Positions 28,610 to 38,323 of a stretch of DNA of 64,000 nucleotides are shown here, piece by piece. Position 1 is the stretch's first letter. Each line of letters begins with the position of its first letter. Made by a program: the position numbers and the translations under genes. A model generated the notes under the pieces. It saw only the letters and a list, made by a program, of their open reading frames with translations. It was not told where the DNA came from and made no database searches. Origin of the DNA: Phyllobacterium sp. 628 (GTDB lineage Bacteria > Pseudomonadota > Alphaproteobacteria > Rhizobiales > Rhizobiaceae); contig NZ_CP050301.1 of assembly GCF_014189505.1 (NCBI RefSeq), forward strand, positions 1,185,501 through 1,249,500. Reading direction: 5' to 3'.

Positions 28610-29497
28610 CTAGTGCTGGCAGATCGGGCAAAAAAACGTCGAGCGTCCGCTTTGAACGATGCGTGTCACCGTGCCATCGCAAGTGGGCCGGGGGCAAGGG
28701 TCGCCTTCGCGGTCGTAGACAGAAAATGAGTGCTGGAAATAGCCAAGCTCGCCGTCGGCTTGCCTGTAGTCTTTGAGACTGGAGCCACCCGCTGCTATCG
28801 CATCTGCTATGACCGAGCGAATGGCGGTCGCCAGCCGTTCTGCCATGGGCTCACCCTTTTTACCGGCAATGGTGCCTGCCACACGTAGAGGTGAGAGCTC
28901 AGCGCGCCACAGAGCCTCGCAGACATAAATATTGCCAAGCCCCGCAATCAACCTTTGATCCAGCAGGGCGGCTTTAAGCGGTGCATTCTTGTTGTCAAAC
29001 AGCTTGGCGAGCAGAGTGCCATCAAGCCGGTTGCCGGTTGGCTCGATACCAAGATCCTTGATCAGTTTGTGGGTATTAAGCCCACCGGGTTCAGCAAACA
29101 GCATGAAACCAAAACGGCGCGGATCATTATAGATGATGCGGGTTTTGACCTGTGCCGCAGATTCAAGATGGATGACCACGTGGTCGTGCGTGGCGGCTTT
29201 CGAACGGTCATGGTGGAATGCGCCGGGAACCATGTCGTCTGCATCCTGCTCAATCCGGTAAGAACCCGACATGCCGAGATGGCTGATGAGACCGAGTCCG
29301 TTATCCAAATGGATGATCAGATATTTTGCCCGCCGCTCGAGTGAGTCGATCCTGCGGCCCGTCAGTCTTTCCGCAAAGTCCTGGGGAAAGGGAAACCGCA
29401 GGTCCGGGCGCCTCTGTTCGACACGCGCAATGGTTGCGCCCTCCATAAAAGGCTGCAATCCACGGCGGACTGTTTCAACTTCGGGTAGTTCAGGCAT
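28610..29497 (-). CDS. mutM: Formamidopyrimidine-DNA glycosylase
   Basis: MutM (Fpg) removes 8-oxoguanine and ring-opened purines and cuts the abasic site. The 295-residue product begins [13 protein letters not shown] after Met, with Pro as the catalytic nucleophile and Glu next to it, and ends with the FPG zinc finger (Cys pairs in CPRPTC and FFCPIC). ATG 29497 is required for the N-terminal Pro; the frame runs open to 29692 within deoB. It overlaps the end of deoB by 8 bp, implying coupling. Confidence 0.96.
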   Translation of the reverse strand: MPELPEVETVRRGLQPFMEGATIARVEQRRPDLRFPFPQDFAERLTGRRIDSLERRAKYLIIHLDNGLGLISHLGMSGSYRIEQDADDMVPGAFHHDRSKAATHDHVVIHLESAAQVKTRIIYNDPRRFGFMLFAEPGGLNTHKLIKDLGIEPTGNRLDGTLLAKLFDNKNAPLKAALLDQRLIAGLGNIYVCEALWRAELSPLRVAGTIAGKKGEPMAERLATAIRSVIADAIAAGGSSLKDYRQADGELGYFQHSFSVYDREGDPCPRPTCDGTVTRIVQSGRSTFFCPICQH

Positions 29498-30725
29498 GGG
29501 ATGCGGTGCCTCGCAGGAAACTCTTACCGTGCGCACCGGCGGCAATCCCAAGATGCGCAGCGATGGTTTCGCCAATATCGGCGAAGGTGGGACGTATTCC
29601 CAGAGTGCCATGCGGCAGACCGGGTCCGAAGCAAAGCACCGGAACGCGTTCGCGTGTGTGGTCTGTACCCCTGAAGGTCGGATCGCAACCATGATCGGCG
29701 GTGAGGATCATAAGGTCACCTTCACGCAACTTGGCCAAAGCTTCAGGTAGCCGCTTGTCGAACGCTTCGAGCGCTGCCGCATAGCCCGGCACGTCGCGGC
29801 GGTGGCCATAGAGCATGTCGAAATCGACAAAATTGGTGAAAACCAGATCACCATCCTGCGCGTCATCCATGGCAATCAGCGTTTCATCGAACAGCGCCAT
29901 GTTGCCATTGGCCTTGCGCACCTGCGATACGCCCTTGTGCGCATAGATATCGCCGATCTTGCCGATGGCAATGACAATGCGCCCGGCATCAGTGAGACGG
30001 TCGAGCAATGTCGGTTCCGGTGGGGGCACGGAATAGTCGCGGCGATTGCCCGTCCGCTCAAAGCTTGCCTTGTCTTCACCAACAAATGGCCGCGCAATCA
30101 CGCGCCCGATATTCAGGGGATCGACCAGTTCGCGCAGGATTTCACAAAGCTTGTACAGCCGGTCCAGCCCAAAATGCTGCTCATGGGCTGCGATCTGGAT
30201 GACAGAATCTGTGGATGTATAGAAAATTGGCTTGCCCGAGCGGATATGTTCCTCGCCATATTCCTCGATAATTTCGGTGCCCGAGGCGTGCTTGTTACCG
30301 AGAATACCGGGCAGGTTGGCGCGGGTTATGGCTTCGGCGACGAGGCTGTCGGGAAAGGTGGGAATGGTCTGCGGGAAATAACCCCAATTGAAGGTAACCG
30401 GCACTCCGGCAATTTCCCAATGACCCGATGGCGTATCTTTGCCGTTGGAGACCTCTTCTGCCGCCCCCCATAACCCGACCGGAGCGGCCGTTTCTGCGGG
30501 AATTTGCAAACTGGAAGCAATGTTGGCCGCATGGAAGAGGCCTAGCGACGTCAAATTGGGAAGAACGAGCGGACCGGAGCGCAATCCCTGCTTGTCGCCG
30601 CGCCCGGCAGCGCAGGCTTCCATAATGTGACCGAGCGTCGTCGAGCCTTCATCGCCGAAGGCCGCTGCATCCGGCGCGCCGCCAATGCCAAAAGAATCGA
30701 GCACAAAAAGAAAAGCGCGGGACAT
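29490..30725 (-). CDS. deoB: Phosphopentomutase
   Basis: DeoB interconverts ribose/deoxyribose 1-phosphate and 5-phosphate in nucleoside salvage. The 411-residue alkaline-phosphatase-fold enzyme has the N-terminal metal site [12 protein letters not shown], the phosphoacceptor region [10 protein letters not shown] and the C-terminal metal site [10 protein letters not shown]...DHTRE. It overlaps mutM. The nucleoside phosphorylase genes with which deoB often sits are not here. Confidence 0.96.
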   Translation of the reverse strand: MSRAFLFVLDSFGIGGAPDAAAFGDEGSTTLGHIMEACAAGRGDKQGLRSGPLVLPNLTSLGLFHAANIASSLQIPAETAAPVGLWGAAEEVSNGKDTPSGHWEIAGVPVTFNWGYFPQTIPTFPDSLVAEAITRANLPGILGNKHASGTEIIEEYGEEHIRSGKPIFYTSTDSVIQIAAHEQHFGLDRLYKLCEILRELVDPLNIGRVIARPFVGEDKASFERTGNRRDYSVPPPEPTLLDRLTDAGRIVIAIGKIGDIYAHKGVSQVRKANGNMALFDETLIAMDDAQDGDLVFTNFVDFDMLYGHRRDVPGYAAALEAFDKRLPEALAKLREGDLMILTADHGCDPTFRGTDHTRERVPVLCFGPGLPHGTLGIRPTFADIGETIAAHLGIAAGAHGKSFLRGTASHA

Positions 30726-30815
30726 GCATCACTCCATCAAACCTGTGCCCCACAGATAGGTCAAACTTCGGCTGATGACAAACAGGATGTTCCCAAGCGC
30801 AGGAAGTGGGACGGT

Positions 30816-31478
30816 TCAGCAGTCGCTGCAGGCAACGGATGGTCCCTGGCGCACGCGGCCGTAATAGGTCTTGCTCATTGCAAGGCCGGGGCCACTGGTG
30901 CCAACAGATGTGTTGACGGTGTTTTTGATGGTCCAGGCAATGAGCGGAATGTAGGCAATCTGCGTCTCGACGCGGACAATGGATGTGCCGGGATTGTTCA
31001 GATTGGCGTCAACGGTAATATTGCTCCCCTTTGTATAGGGCGTGCTGACCGTCTGATTTACCATGCGGCGTGACCAGGCGACAGTCGGACTGCCGGTCAG
31101 CGGAATATTGATGGCAGTGACTGTGATCTGCGGCAAGTCACGCTGATAGGGCAATAATGTTGTTGCGCCGATCGCCATGATATCATCCAGATCGTTCTTG
31201 ACGATTGCTTGCTGCTGCGTGACCAGATCGTTGACGATAATCGTCGCTCGGCCAAGCTTCTTATTGACATCAAGTCCGGTTGTAATCTCGACGCTGCCGA
31301 GCAGAAGCATGATCATGACGGGTGCGATCAGGGCAAACTCCATGGCCGCCACACCGCGACGGTCAGCCAAAAAATTGGCAAGATATGTGCCTGCCCTATG
31401 CGTTGCTGTCATCAATGTTCCAAATGGGTACATGGCGGATGCTTTCGTCGAAGCGGATTTTGGACAGGCCGGCATCAC
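30816..31478 (-). CDS. TadG/TadE-like pilus assembly protein
   Basis: A 220-residue pseudopilin-like protein with the TadE-type N-terminus: a short cytoplasmic segment, RRGVAAMEFALIAPV (Glu at the fifth position of the hydrophobic core), then one membrane helix and an extracytoplasmic domain. Such minor pseudopilins are processed by the prepilin peptidase and act in Flp pilus assembly. Its ATG overlaps the stop of the next TadE gene by 4 bp. Start could also be at 31433. Confidence 0.85.
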   Translation of the reverse strand: MMPACPKSASTKASAMYPFGTLMTATHRAGTYLANFLADRRGVAAMEFALIAPVMIMLLLGSVEITTGLDVNKKLGRATIIVNDLVTQQQAIVKNDLDDIMAIGATTLLPYQRDLPQITVTAINIPLTGSPTVAWSRRMVNQTVSTPYTKGSNITVDANLNNPGTSIVRVETQIAYIPLIAWTIKNTVNTSVGTSGPGLAMSKTYYGRVRQGPSVACSDC

Positions 31479-32077
31479 AGATATGGCTCATTGCGCCAGG
31501 TTACTGTGGAGAACAGCAATGTCTTGCCTTGATCTTTGATCGTTGCAATTCGGGATTTCATGGGATCAGTCAGAATAGGCCAGCGGTAAAAGATACGCAT
31601 CTGGTTGATGGTGCCTGCGGCGCCTGGCTTGACCTGCAACTGGGCAACATCAACGTCATTGTTAGCATTGACGGGAAAAGTTTTGGGGACTGCCTTGAAG
31701 GTCGCATAGGTCTGCAGATCGACTTCAAGATCGGGGCAAGGAGCCGCCGCCATGAACAATTGCCCGCAAAGCAATTTCTTCAGTTTGACCGCGTTATCTA
31801 CGTCAACGACTTTTTTCTGCCCGGTCCGCAGCTGCCGCGCGAGATCATCCACGGCATTTGACATGGCTTGCTGCGCAGTGAAGCTCAAGCTCACTTCAAT
31901 AATGGCAAAAATCAAAAGAAAGAAGGGCAGGGCAATCAGGGCAAATTCTATGGCTACGGAGCCACGGTTGTTTTTGCAAAATCGCCCGAAGATGGATGTT
32001 CTGCCGGCACGGGGGCGGACGGACGCTGGCATGGCAGCATTTTCGCCTAGACTGTTTGTATGTGTGTCCCCGGACAT
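31475..32077 (-). CDS. TadE-like pilus assembly protein
   Basis: A 200-residue TadE family protein with the processed-pseudopilin motif NNRGSVAIEFALIALPF followed by a membrane helix, and an extracytoplasmic domain holding two Cys residues (LLCGQ and APCPD). It is cotranscribed with the second TadE/G-like gene (ATGA overlap) and belongs to the minus-strand arm of the Tad locus. Acts at the inner membrane with TadF/TadG-like partners. Confidence 0.87.
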   Translation of the reverse strand: MSGDTHTNSLGENAAMPASVRPRAGRTSIFGRFCKNNRGSVAIEFALIALPFFLLIFAIIEVSLSFTAQQAMSNAVDDLARQLRTGQKKVVDVDNAVKLKKLLCGQLFMAAAPCPDLEVDLQTYATFKAVPKTFPVNANNDVDVAQLQVKPGAAGTINQMRIFYRWPILTDPMKSRIATIKDQGKTLLFSTVTWRNEPYL

Positions 32078-32213
32078 GAATTGTCTCTTTCCGCACTTTT
32101 CTGAAGGTCCGGACAGAGCACTATCATTCAGATGTTAGAATCCCGTGTGAAGCCATGGACAAATTGCGACAAACAGATTCATTCTTTTTCAACCGTGTTT
32201 AAGCTGAACCGGA

Positions 32214-32654
32214 TCAATTGCCGCCAATTTGCGTGTCGGATTTTTTCTCGGCATCGGTTTTCTGCGATATCTCGCAGAATGGCGAACAGGAAAGCGTCTG
32301 GACCATAGCACGCCGGTAGACACGCACCGTATTAGCAACGCTGCGGCTGACCAGAACCTGATCGTCGACAATGGCGCTGCCGTCGGCATCCATGATGACG
32401 ATATTGGTCATGCCGAAGCCCTTGCCGGTCAGCACGACAGTCCGTGCATCCTTGACAACGGCATCTGCAATCTCCGGATCGCCCACAACCACCGTGTCAG
32501 CGGGCCGCGCCAGTTTCAGAACAGTGGCTTGGTTCATAACCACGTGAATGCCAGTATCGGCATGGGCCTGCTTCATTCCGATGGCGGTTGCTGCCAACCC
32601 AAGCACGAACAGTATCCCGTAGAGATGATTGGTGCGATTCTGGGTGTGAAACAT
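32214..32654 (-). CDS. Secretin N-terminal-domain-like pilus protein
   Basis: A 146-residue exported protein with an N-terminal signal peptide (ending near AHADT, about residue 34) and a single T2SS/T3SS pilus-secretin N domain (KLARPADTVVVGDPEIADA), the same module found at the start of CpaC. It has no secretin barrel. Similar stand-alone proteins occur in rhizobial Tad loci; a role as periplasmic accessory to the CpaC secretin is an inference. The ATG at 32654 follows aaaggg. Confidence 0.8.
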   Translation of the reverse strand: MFHTQNRTNHLYGILFVLGLAATAIGMKQAHADTGIHVVMNQATVLKLARPADTVVVGDPEIADAVVKDARTVVLTGKGFGMTNIVIMDADGSAIVDDQVLVSRSVANTVRVYRRAMVQTLSCSPFCEISQKTDAEKKSDTQIGGN

Positions 32655-32941
32655 GGTGGCGCCCTTTGGAAAACGATGGGCCAACCATGACTGCTATTTG
32701 TGAAAGAAGACTTAAGTCTGTGAACGGATCGTTAAGTATAAATTTCTTCAAAGCGCCAAACTGCCCGGGAATATATGACAGGGCACCTGCGGGCAATTTT
32801 AGTCTTTGATTTCATCCTTTCGTAACGGTCTTTTTTAAGAGGAATGCAATGCGCTGCGGATAGGCTTGTCTTCAGTCAGGCTAAAGGCGGTTGTCCGTCA
32901 ATGCCGGAACGAAAGACAAGAACACACGCAGGGAGATCATG

Positions 32942-33148
32942 ATGTTCGATACAAAGCACCTTGCGGAAACCGATCGCAATGTCTTCGCCGGATTTCCCAA
33001 GAACCGGTCAGGCGCGACAGCGATTGAGTATGCGTTGATCGCCGGAATTATCTCCATTGGTATCGTGGCGGGCGCAGGAACGCTCGGGAATGCCGTGGGT
33101 GGTGCGTTTAACGGTGTTGCGACCAAGGTTACGAACGCAACGAAGTAA
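32942..33148 (+). CDS. flp: Flp/Fap pilin
   Basis: A 68-residue prepilin. After a hydrophilic leader comes GATAIEYALIAG: the prepilin peptidase site after Gly with Glu at mature position 5 and Tyr next to it, the Flp signature, then a hydrophobic helix (IISIGIVAGAGTLG). It is the main pilus subunit and the first plus-strand gene of the Tad locus. Two ATGs in a row (32939, 32942) follow gggag; 32942 gives better spacing. Confidence 0.93.
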   Translation: MFDTKHLAETDRNVFAGFPKNRSGATAIEYALIAGIISIGIVAGAGTLGNAVGGAFNGVATKVTNATK

Positions 33149-33198
33149 ATGCGTTGGCCGCATGACGGGCTGGATGAGTCATTCAATGGAACAGGGTA

Positions 33199-33723
33199 AT
33201 GATTGAAGCTGCCATATTGATCGTCTTTCCGTTTGCCATGGCATTTGCAGCCATATCAGACCTGTTATCGATGACGATCCAGAATCGCGTCTCTTTCATC
33301 CTGCTCATCTCTTTTGCCGTGCTTGCACCGCTGACTGGGATGCCTTGGGATGTCTACGGTTTGCATTTTGCCGGGGGCGCAGCAGTGCTGGCGGTCACAT
33401 TCATACTCTTTGCGACAGGAACCATGGGGGGCGGGGATGCCAAACTCATGACCGCAACGGCGGTCTGGATTGGCTGGAACGTCGATCTTCTCGTCTATAT
33501 CCTGACATTGTCACTGCTTGGGGGCGCACTGACCCTCGCCATCCTCCGTTACCGCAATTCACATATGGCCATGGCCTATGCCGGAAGACTTGATTTCATG
33601 CATCGGCTGGCCCAGAAAAATGAAGGTGTGCCCTATGGAATTGCGCTTGGCGCAGCGGGTCTCATCATGTTTCCGTCATCACCCCTGGCTATCTGGGTCG
33701 TGGACCGTCTGGCGCATATTTGA
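33199..33723 (+). CDS. cpaA: Prepilin peptidase CpaA/TadV
   Basis: A 174-residue membrane aspartyl protease with about five hydrophobic helices. Catalytic Asp residues are expected at ISDLLSM (about residue 16) and in the GGGDAKL motif (about 78), matching type IV prepilin peptidases that lack the N-methylation domain. It processes Flp and the TadE-type pseudopilins. It lies 50 bp downstream of flp. Confidence 0.92.
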   Translation: MIEAAILIVFPFAMAFAAISDLLSMTIQNRVSFILLISFAVLAPLTGMPWDVYGLHFAGGAAVLAVTFILFATGTMGGGDAKLMTATAVWIGWNVDLLVYILTLSLLGGALTLAILRYRNSHMAMAYAGRLDFMHRLAQKNEGVPYGIALGAAGLIMFPSSPLAIWVVDRLAHI

Positions 33724-33910
33724 CGGCCTTTAATCGCCGGCTTTCCAAATAATCACTCGCGAGTGCCTTGTGCGGCAACAATAGTTCAAATGAATCGGCG
33801 CCCAGCGTCGTTTTTTGTCCTTTTAAGTAAAGTGTTAACCATAATTACACGATTGCCGCGCCAAGGTGCAACCCTGGGTAATCATAGACAAAAGTCTATC
33901 GGGGTGATCG

Positions 33911-34711
33911 ATGCAAAAGGCACGCGTTGTTATTCTCATCGTGGCGGTCGCGGCTGCGGGTGCTGCTGGCTATATTGCCACGAACATGAAGCCGGACGCG
34001 CCTGTCGTCGTTGAAAAGATCGCCCCGCCGCAGATTGAACTTCAGAATGTTCTGGTTGCAACTGAAGGCCTTGGCGTTGGTGCCGAGATGACCAGCCAGA
34101 TGCGTTGGCAGGCTTGGCCGGTTTCTGCTTTGGCCGACGGATATATCAAGCGATCCGAACGCCCGAATGCGGAAGAAGAACTGCGCGGCTCCACTGTTCG
34201 TCTGCAACTCTTTCCCGGGGAGCCCATCCGCGAAGCAAAATTGATCGGCAAGGGCCAGAGTTTTATGTCGGCGCAATTGCCCGCCGGAATGCGCGCTGTT
34301 GCAACGCAGATTGCTGCAGACACATCAGCGGGCGGCTTCATACTCCCCAACGATTATGTTGACGTCATCATGATCCGTCAGGTCGACGGTGATCAGAAGC
34401 AGTACGCGACAGAAACCATCTTGAGCAATGTGCGCGTCCTTGCCATCGACCAGACCATTCAAGAAGACGAAACCGGGCAAAAGACCAAGGTTGGTTCCAC
34501 GGCAACACTCGAACTGACGCCGCAACAGGCGGAAATACTGTCAGTCGCCCAGCAGATGGCCAGCCGCATGACACTTGTATTGCGCTCCCTGCAGGATGCA
34601 CAGGAGCCAACGGGGCCAGGTGCTGAATATCTGGTCAATTCTCCCGGACGGGCCGGAAACGTCAAACTGATCAAGTCCGGAACGGTCACCGAAATATTGG
34701 GGCGTAAATAA
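33911..34711 (+). CDS. cpaB: Flp pilus assembly protein CpaB/RcpC
   Basis: A 266-residue periplasmic protein with an N-terminal membrane anchor (VVILIVAVAAAGAAGYI) and an SAF domain, then a CpaB C-terminal domain. CpaB supports the outer-membrane secretin. About 190 bp separate it from cpaA, and an intergenic promoter is possible there. Its TAA shares the A with the cpaC ATG (TAATG). Confidence 0.92.
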   Translation: MQKARVVILIVAVAAAGAAGYIATNMKPDAPVVVEKIAPPQIELQNVLVATEGLGVGAEMTSQMRWQAWPVSALADGYIKRSERPNAEEELRGSTVRLQLFPGEPIREAKLIGKGQSFMSAQLPAGMRAVATQIAADTSAGGFILPNDYVDVIMIRQVDGDQKQYATETILSNVRVLAIDQTIQEDETGQKTKVGSTATLELTPQQAEILSVAQQMASRMTLVLRSLQDAQEPTGPGAEYLVNSPGRAGNVKLIKSGTVTEILGRK

Positions 34712-36267
34712 TGGGGTTCGGGTCAATCATGCCGGGCAGGCGCAATCGTCAATTATCCCGCATCTGGACAGCTGCAATCGTCGCGGCTGGCTGCAGCTTT
34801 GCTTTGCTGACAACAGGTACGGTTGCTGTGGCTGAAAGCAATGTTGTCAAGTTGAACCAGGGGCAGGGGATTTCGAAGCGCATCAATCTCGCCTTGAACA
34901 AATCGCTGGTTGTTGATCTTCCGGCCGATGCCTATGACATCCTCGTGGCCAACCCGACTGTCGCCGACGCCGTTACGCGTACGGCGCGCCGTATTTATCT
35001 TTTCGGCAAGCAGGTCGGGCAGACCAATGTGTTTGTCTTCGGGCCGAATGGCGAGCAGCTCGCCAGTTTCGATCTGGTGATCGAGCGCGACGTGGCCGGT
35101 CTTGAGGGCAGTCTCAAGAAGTATATTCCAGATTCCGACATCAAGGTCGAACTTCTGAATGATAACGTCATCCTCACCGGAACCGTGCAAACCCCGCTCG
35201 ATGCCAAACGCGCCAGCGATCTGGCGACATTGCTGGTTACCGGCGGTGAAGCCACAACGGGACAATATCAGCAGAACGGCGTAGGCGGTGGCAATGGCAG
35301 CACCAGCGTCATTATCGGCGATCAGGATGAAGCGCGCCAGAAAAGTAAGATCGTCAATCTCATTCAGATTGCCGGTGAAGATCAGGTTACGTTGAAAGTA
35401 ACCGTTGCCGAAGTCAGCCGCACCGTTATGAAACAGCTGGGGGTCAATCTGGTGGCATCTGGCACCGGTAGTGGCATCAGTTTTTCCGGTATGACACAGA
35501 ATATCAGCGGCCTGGGTGCGCCGTTGAGCGCCGGAGGAGCAAGTGTTGGCGGCAAGATCGGCAGCACGAGTATCGCAGCCTATTTGAACGCAATGGAATT
35601 GGCCGGCGTTATGAAAACCTTGGCCGAGCCAACGCTTACGGCAATTTCCGGCGAAAAGGCAACTTTCCGTGTGGGTGGTGAGTACAACATCATCACCGGA
35701 CAGGACGAGGACGACAAGGGCAAAGTAACGCGTGAACATAGCACCGTGGAATATGGTATCGGTCTGGAGTTTGTTCCGGTTGTGCTTTCCCCCGGCCGCA
35801 TCAGTCTGAAAGTCAGAACCTCGGTTTCAGAGCCGACAATGGAAGGCTCCGTTGCAGTGGGCGCTTCGACTGGTCCGTCAACCAACATCATTTCCATCCG
35901 CAAACGTCTTGCCGATACGACGGTTGAACTGCCATCCGGCGGTTCGATGATGATCGCCGGCCTTATGCGTGATGATGTCCGTCAGACGATGTCCGGTTTC
36001 CCCGGTCTGTCGAAAATACCGATCTTGGGGACCTTGTTCCGTAGCCGTGATTTTGTGCGCAACGAAAGCGAGCTCGTCGTGATCATTACGCCTTACCTCG
36101 TGCGCCCTGTCGCTCGCAATGCGTTGGCTCGGCCGGATGACAATCTCAATCCGGAAACCGACGCGGCCTCAATGTTCCTCGGCAAGGTCAACCGTGTCTA
36201 TGGAACGAAAGCAGCCAGCGCACCCGCCGGACGCTACGAAGGCGTTGTTGGATACATCTACAAATGA
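34711..36267 (+). CDS. cpaC: Outer-membrane secretin CpaC/RcpA
   Basis: A 518-residue secretin. It has a signal peptide (about residues 1-42), the pilus-secretin N domain (INLALNKSLVVDLPADA), a BON-like domain, and the secretin barrel domain with the conserved C-terminal GGSMMIAGLMRDD and PGLSKIPILGTLF. It forms the Flp pilus exit channel. Starts by overlapping cpaB by one base. Confidence 0.95.
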   Translation: MGFGSIMPGRRNRQLSRIWTAAIVAAGCSFALLTTGTVAVAESNVVKLNQGQGISKRINLALNKSLVVDLPADAYDILVANPTVADAVTRTARRIYLFGKQVGQTNVFVFGPNGEQLASFDLVIERDVAGLEGSLKKYIPDSDIKVELLNDNVILTGTVQTPLDAKRASDLATLLVTGGEATTGQYQQNGVGGGNGSTSVIIGDQDEARQKSKIVNLIQIAGEDQVTLKVTVAEVSRTVMKQLGVNLVASGTGSGISFSGMTQNISGLGAPLSAGGASVGGKIGSTSIAAYLNAMELAGVMKTLAEPTLTAISGEKATFRVGGEYNIITGQDEDDKGKVTREHSTVEYGIGLEFVPVVLSPGRISLKVRTSVSEPTMEGSVAVGASTGPSTNIISIRKRLADTTVELPSGGSMMIAGLMRDDVRQTMSGFPGLSKIPILGTLFRSRDFVRNESELVVIITPYLVRPVARNALARPDDNLNPETDAASMFLGKVNRVYGTKAASAPAGRYEGVVGYIYK

Positions 36268-36281
36268 GCAAGGATCCTGTC

Positions 36282-36962
36282 ATGTCAGACGTTACTGCAT
36301 CTATTTGCGTGAAGCCGGTCCTCGCTCTGTTGGTTGTGGCGCTTCTTGCCGGCTGCGCATCGCGAAACGAGAGCGTCGGCAGCATTCCCGACGATTACCG
36401 GACCAACCATCCAATCACTATCTCGGAGAAGGAACAGGTTGCCGATATTCCCGTTGGCCATGCGGACAGCCGCCTGTCGATCACCCAGCGCAGCATTGTC
36501 GAAAATGCGCTGGCGAATTATCGCTCCAACGGCTCCGGCGTGATTCACATTCTGTTGCCGTCGGGCACGCCCAACGAACAGGCTGCCAGCCGATTGCGTA
36601 ACGATATCACGACAACATTGCGCAAGGGCGGGGTAAAACCGTTCAACATTTCCAGTGAACGTTACCGGGCTAACCCGGATGAGTCCGCTCCAATCCGTTT
36701 GTCCTATTCCGCGATGACTGCATCGACCGGGCCATGCGGTCAATGGCCGAAAGATATTCTCGATACTGCGGACAATAAACACTACGCCAATTTTGGCTGT
36801 GCCAGCCAAAACAATCTTGCCGCTCAGATCGCCAATCCTGCGGATCTGCTCGGACCGCGGGCAACGACAACAATTGATGCCGAGCGTCGGGGCAAGATCA
36901 TCGATACCTATCGCACTGCGGTGCCGCCAGTGCTCGGTGTACGAACGGAAGTCAATTATTAA
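36282..36962 (+). CDS. cpaD: Pilus biogenesis lipoprotein CpaD
   Basis: A 226-residue CpaD-family protein with a lipobox LLAGC at about residue 25, placing it in the outer membrane as an assembly partner of CpaC. The C-terminal half has the family stretch TGPCGQWPKDIL and NFGCASQNNLAAQ with two Cys. The ATG at 36282 has aagga 7 nt upstream; an ATG at 36264 overlaps the cpaC stop and is a good alternative. Confidence 0.9.
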   Translation: MSDVTASICVKPVLALLVVALLAGCASRNESVGSIPDDYRTNHPITISEKEQVADIPVGHADSRLSITQRSIVENALANYRSNGSGVIHILLPSGTPNEQAASRLRNDITTTLRKGGVKPFNISSERYRANPDESAPIRLSYSAMTASTGPCGQWPKDILDTADNKHYANFGCASQNNLAAQIANPADLLGPRATTTIDAERRGKIIDTYRTAVPPVLGVRTEVNY

Positions 36963-37019
36963 GCAGCCCCGGTACCAAGCAGATAATGAGCCGTCCTCCT
37001 TTGATCATCGGAACACGTT

Positions 37020-38303
37020 ATGAGCCAGTTGGCCTTTGAAACAGAAAATCAGTTCGAGGACGGCGGCGAGCGGCCTGCCGGGGCGGGCTTGCATGCTTAC
37101 CGGCCCATTCCCCGCATATCGATACAGGCGTTCTTCGAAAGTGATGCAATCGCCAAGCAGATATCGCGAACGAGTGAAGACCGCCGCATGGCGAAGACGC
37201 ACACGCAGCTTCACGCAGGCGGTATAGACAGTGCTGTCGCGTTGTTCCGGACGGTGCCAACGCCCAATCTTATCCTGCTTGAATCATCCGCCGCTCCGCG
37301 CGATATGCTCAATCAGCTTGCGGCGCTGTCGGATGTTTGTGACCCAAGCACCAAAGTCGTCATCATAGGACATTACAACGATGTCTGGCTTTACCGGGAA
37401 CTGCTGCGCAACGGCATTTCCGAATATATGGTCGCTCCGGTCGATCTCGCTGATATCATCGGGGTGATCGGTGGCCTATTCGTTGATCCCGATGCCAAAC
37501 CGCTGGGTAGTTCCATCGCCTTCATTGGTGCAAAGGGTGGTGTGGGTTCTTCGACGATAGCGCATAACATTGCCTGGTCGATTTCCTCGCTGTTCAAGAG
37601 CGAAGTTGTCATTGCCGACATGGATCTGCCCTACGGCACCGCGAATATCAATTTCGATCAGGATCCACCGCAGGGGATAGCGGAAGCGGTGTTTTCACCA
37701 GAGCGTATAGACGATGTCTATCTTGACCGGCTCCTTGCACAATGTGCTGAGAACCTGTCGCTGCTCGCTGCGCCATCGACACTGGATCGCGTGTTCGATT
37801 TCCGCGATGATTCCTTTGCTCATCTGATTGATGTGGCGCAGAGGTCCGTGCCCCATGTTATTCTGGATATACCGCACAGCTGGAATGGCTGGACCCGCAC
37901 GACGCTCGCCAGAGCTGACGAGATCGTCATCGTGGCATCGCCCGAGCTCGCCAATCTGCGCAACACCAAAAACTTGCTGGATACGCTGAAGCATTTGCGT
38001 CCGAATGACCGACCGCCGAGGCTTGTCCTCAATCAGGTGGGAATTCCCAAGCGGCCGGAGATTGCACCCGCTGACTTCTGCAGCCCCCTCGGCATCGCGC
38101 CGCTGGGTGTCATTCCATTCGAGCCCGCTTTGTTTGGCAACGCAGCCAACAATGGCCGAATGCTTGCCGAGACCGATTCAGGCAATGCCATCGTCCAGAA
38201 CATCAACGAAATTGCCCACATTCTGACCGGGCGTCTTGAATTGAAGACGAAGAAGAAGCCCGGACTGGCCTCTGTACTGTCCAAGCTGAAGCGTAAGAAA
38301 TGA
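37020..38303 (+). CDS. cpaE: Pilus assembly ATPase-like localisation protein CpaE/TadZ
   Basis: A 427-residue protein with a receiver-like N-terminal domain and a MinD/ParA-type ATPase domain. The nucleotide loop is FIGAKGGVGSSTIAHN: the signature Lys of deviant Walker A is kept but the usual GKT/S lysine is Ser, as in TadZ/CpaE proteins. CpaE positions the Tad machinery at the pole. It sits 57 bp after cpaD and ends in a Lys-rich tail. Confidence 0.92.
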   Translation: MSQLAFETENQFEDGGERPAGAGLHAYRPIPRISIQAFFESDAIAKQISRTSEDRRMAKTHTQLHAGGIDSAVALFRTVPTPNLILLESSAAPRDMLNQLAALSDVCDPSTKVVIIGHYNDVWLYRELLRNGISEYMVAPVDLADIIGVIGGLFVDPDAKPLGSSIAFIGAKGGVGSSTIAHNIAWSISSLFKSEVVIADMDLPYGTANINFDQDPPQGIAEAVFSPERIDDVYLDRLLAQCAENLSLLAAPSTLDRVFDFRDDSFAHLIDVAQRSVPHVILDIPHSWNGWTRTTLARADEIVIVASPELANLRNTKNLLDTLKHLRPNDRPPRLVLNQVGIPKRPEIAPADFCSPLGIAPLGVIPFEPALFGNAANNGRMLAETDSGNAIVQNINEIAHILTGRLELKTKKKPGLASVLSKLKRKK

Positions 38304-38323
38304 TCGTGAAGGAATAACCAGGC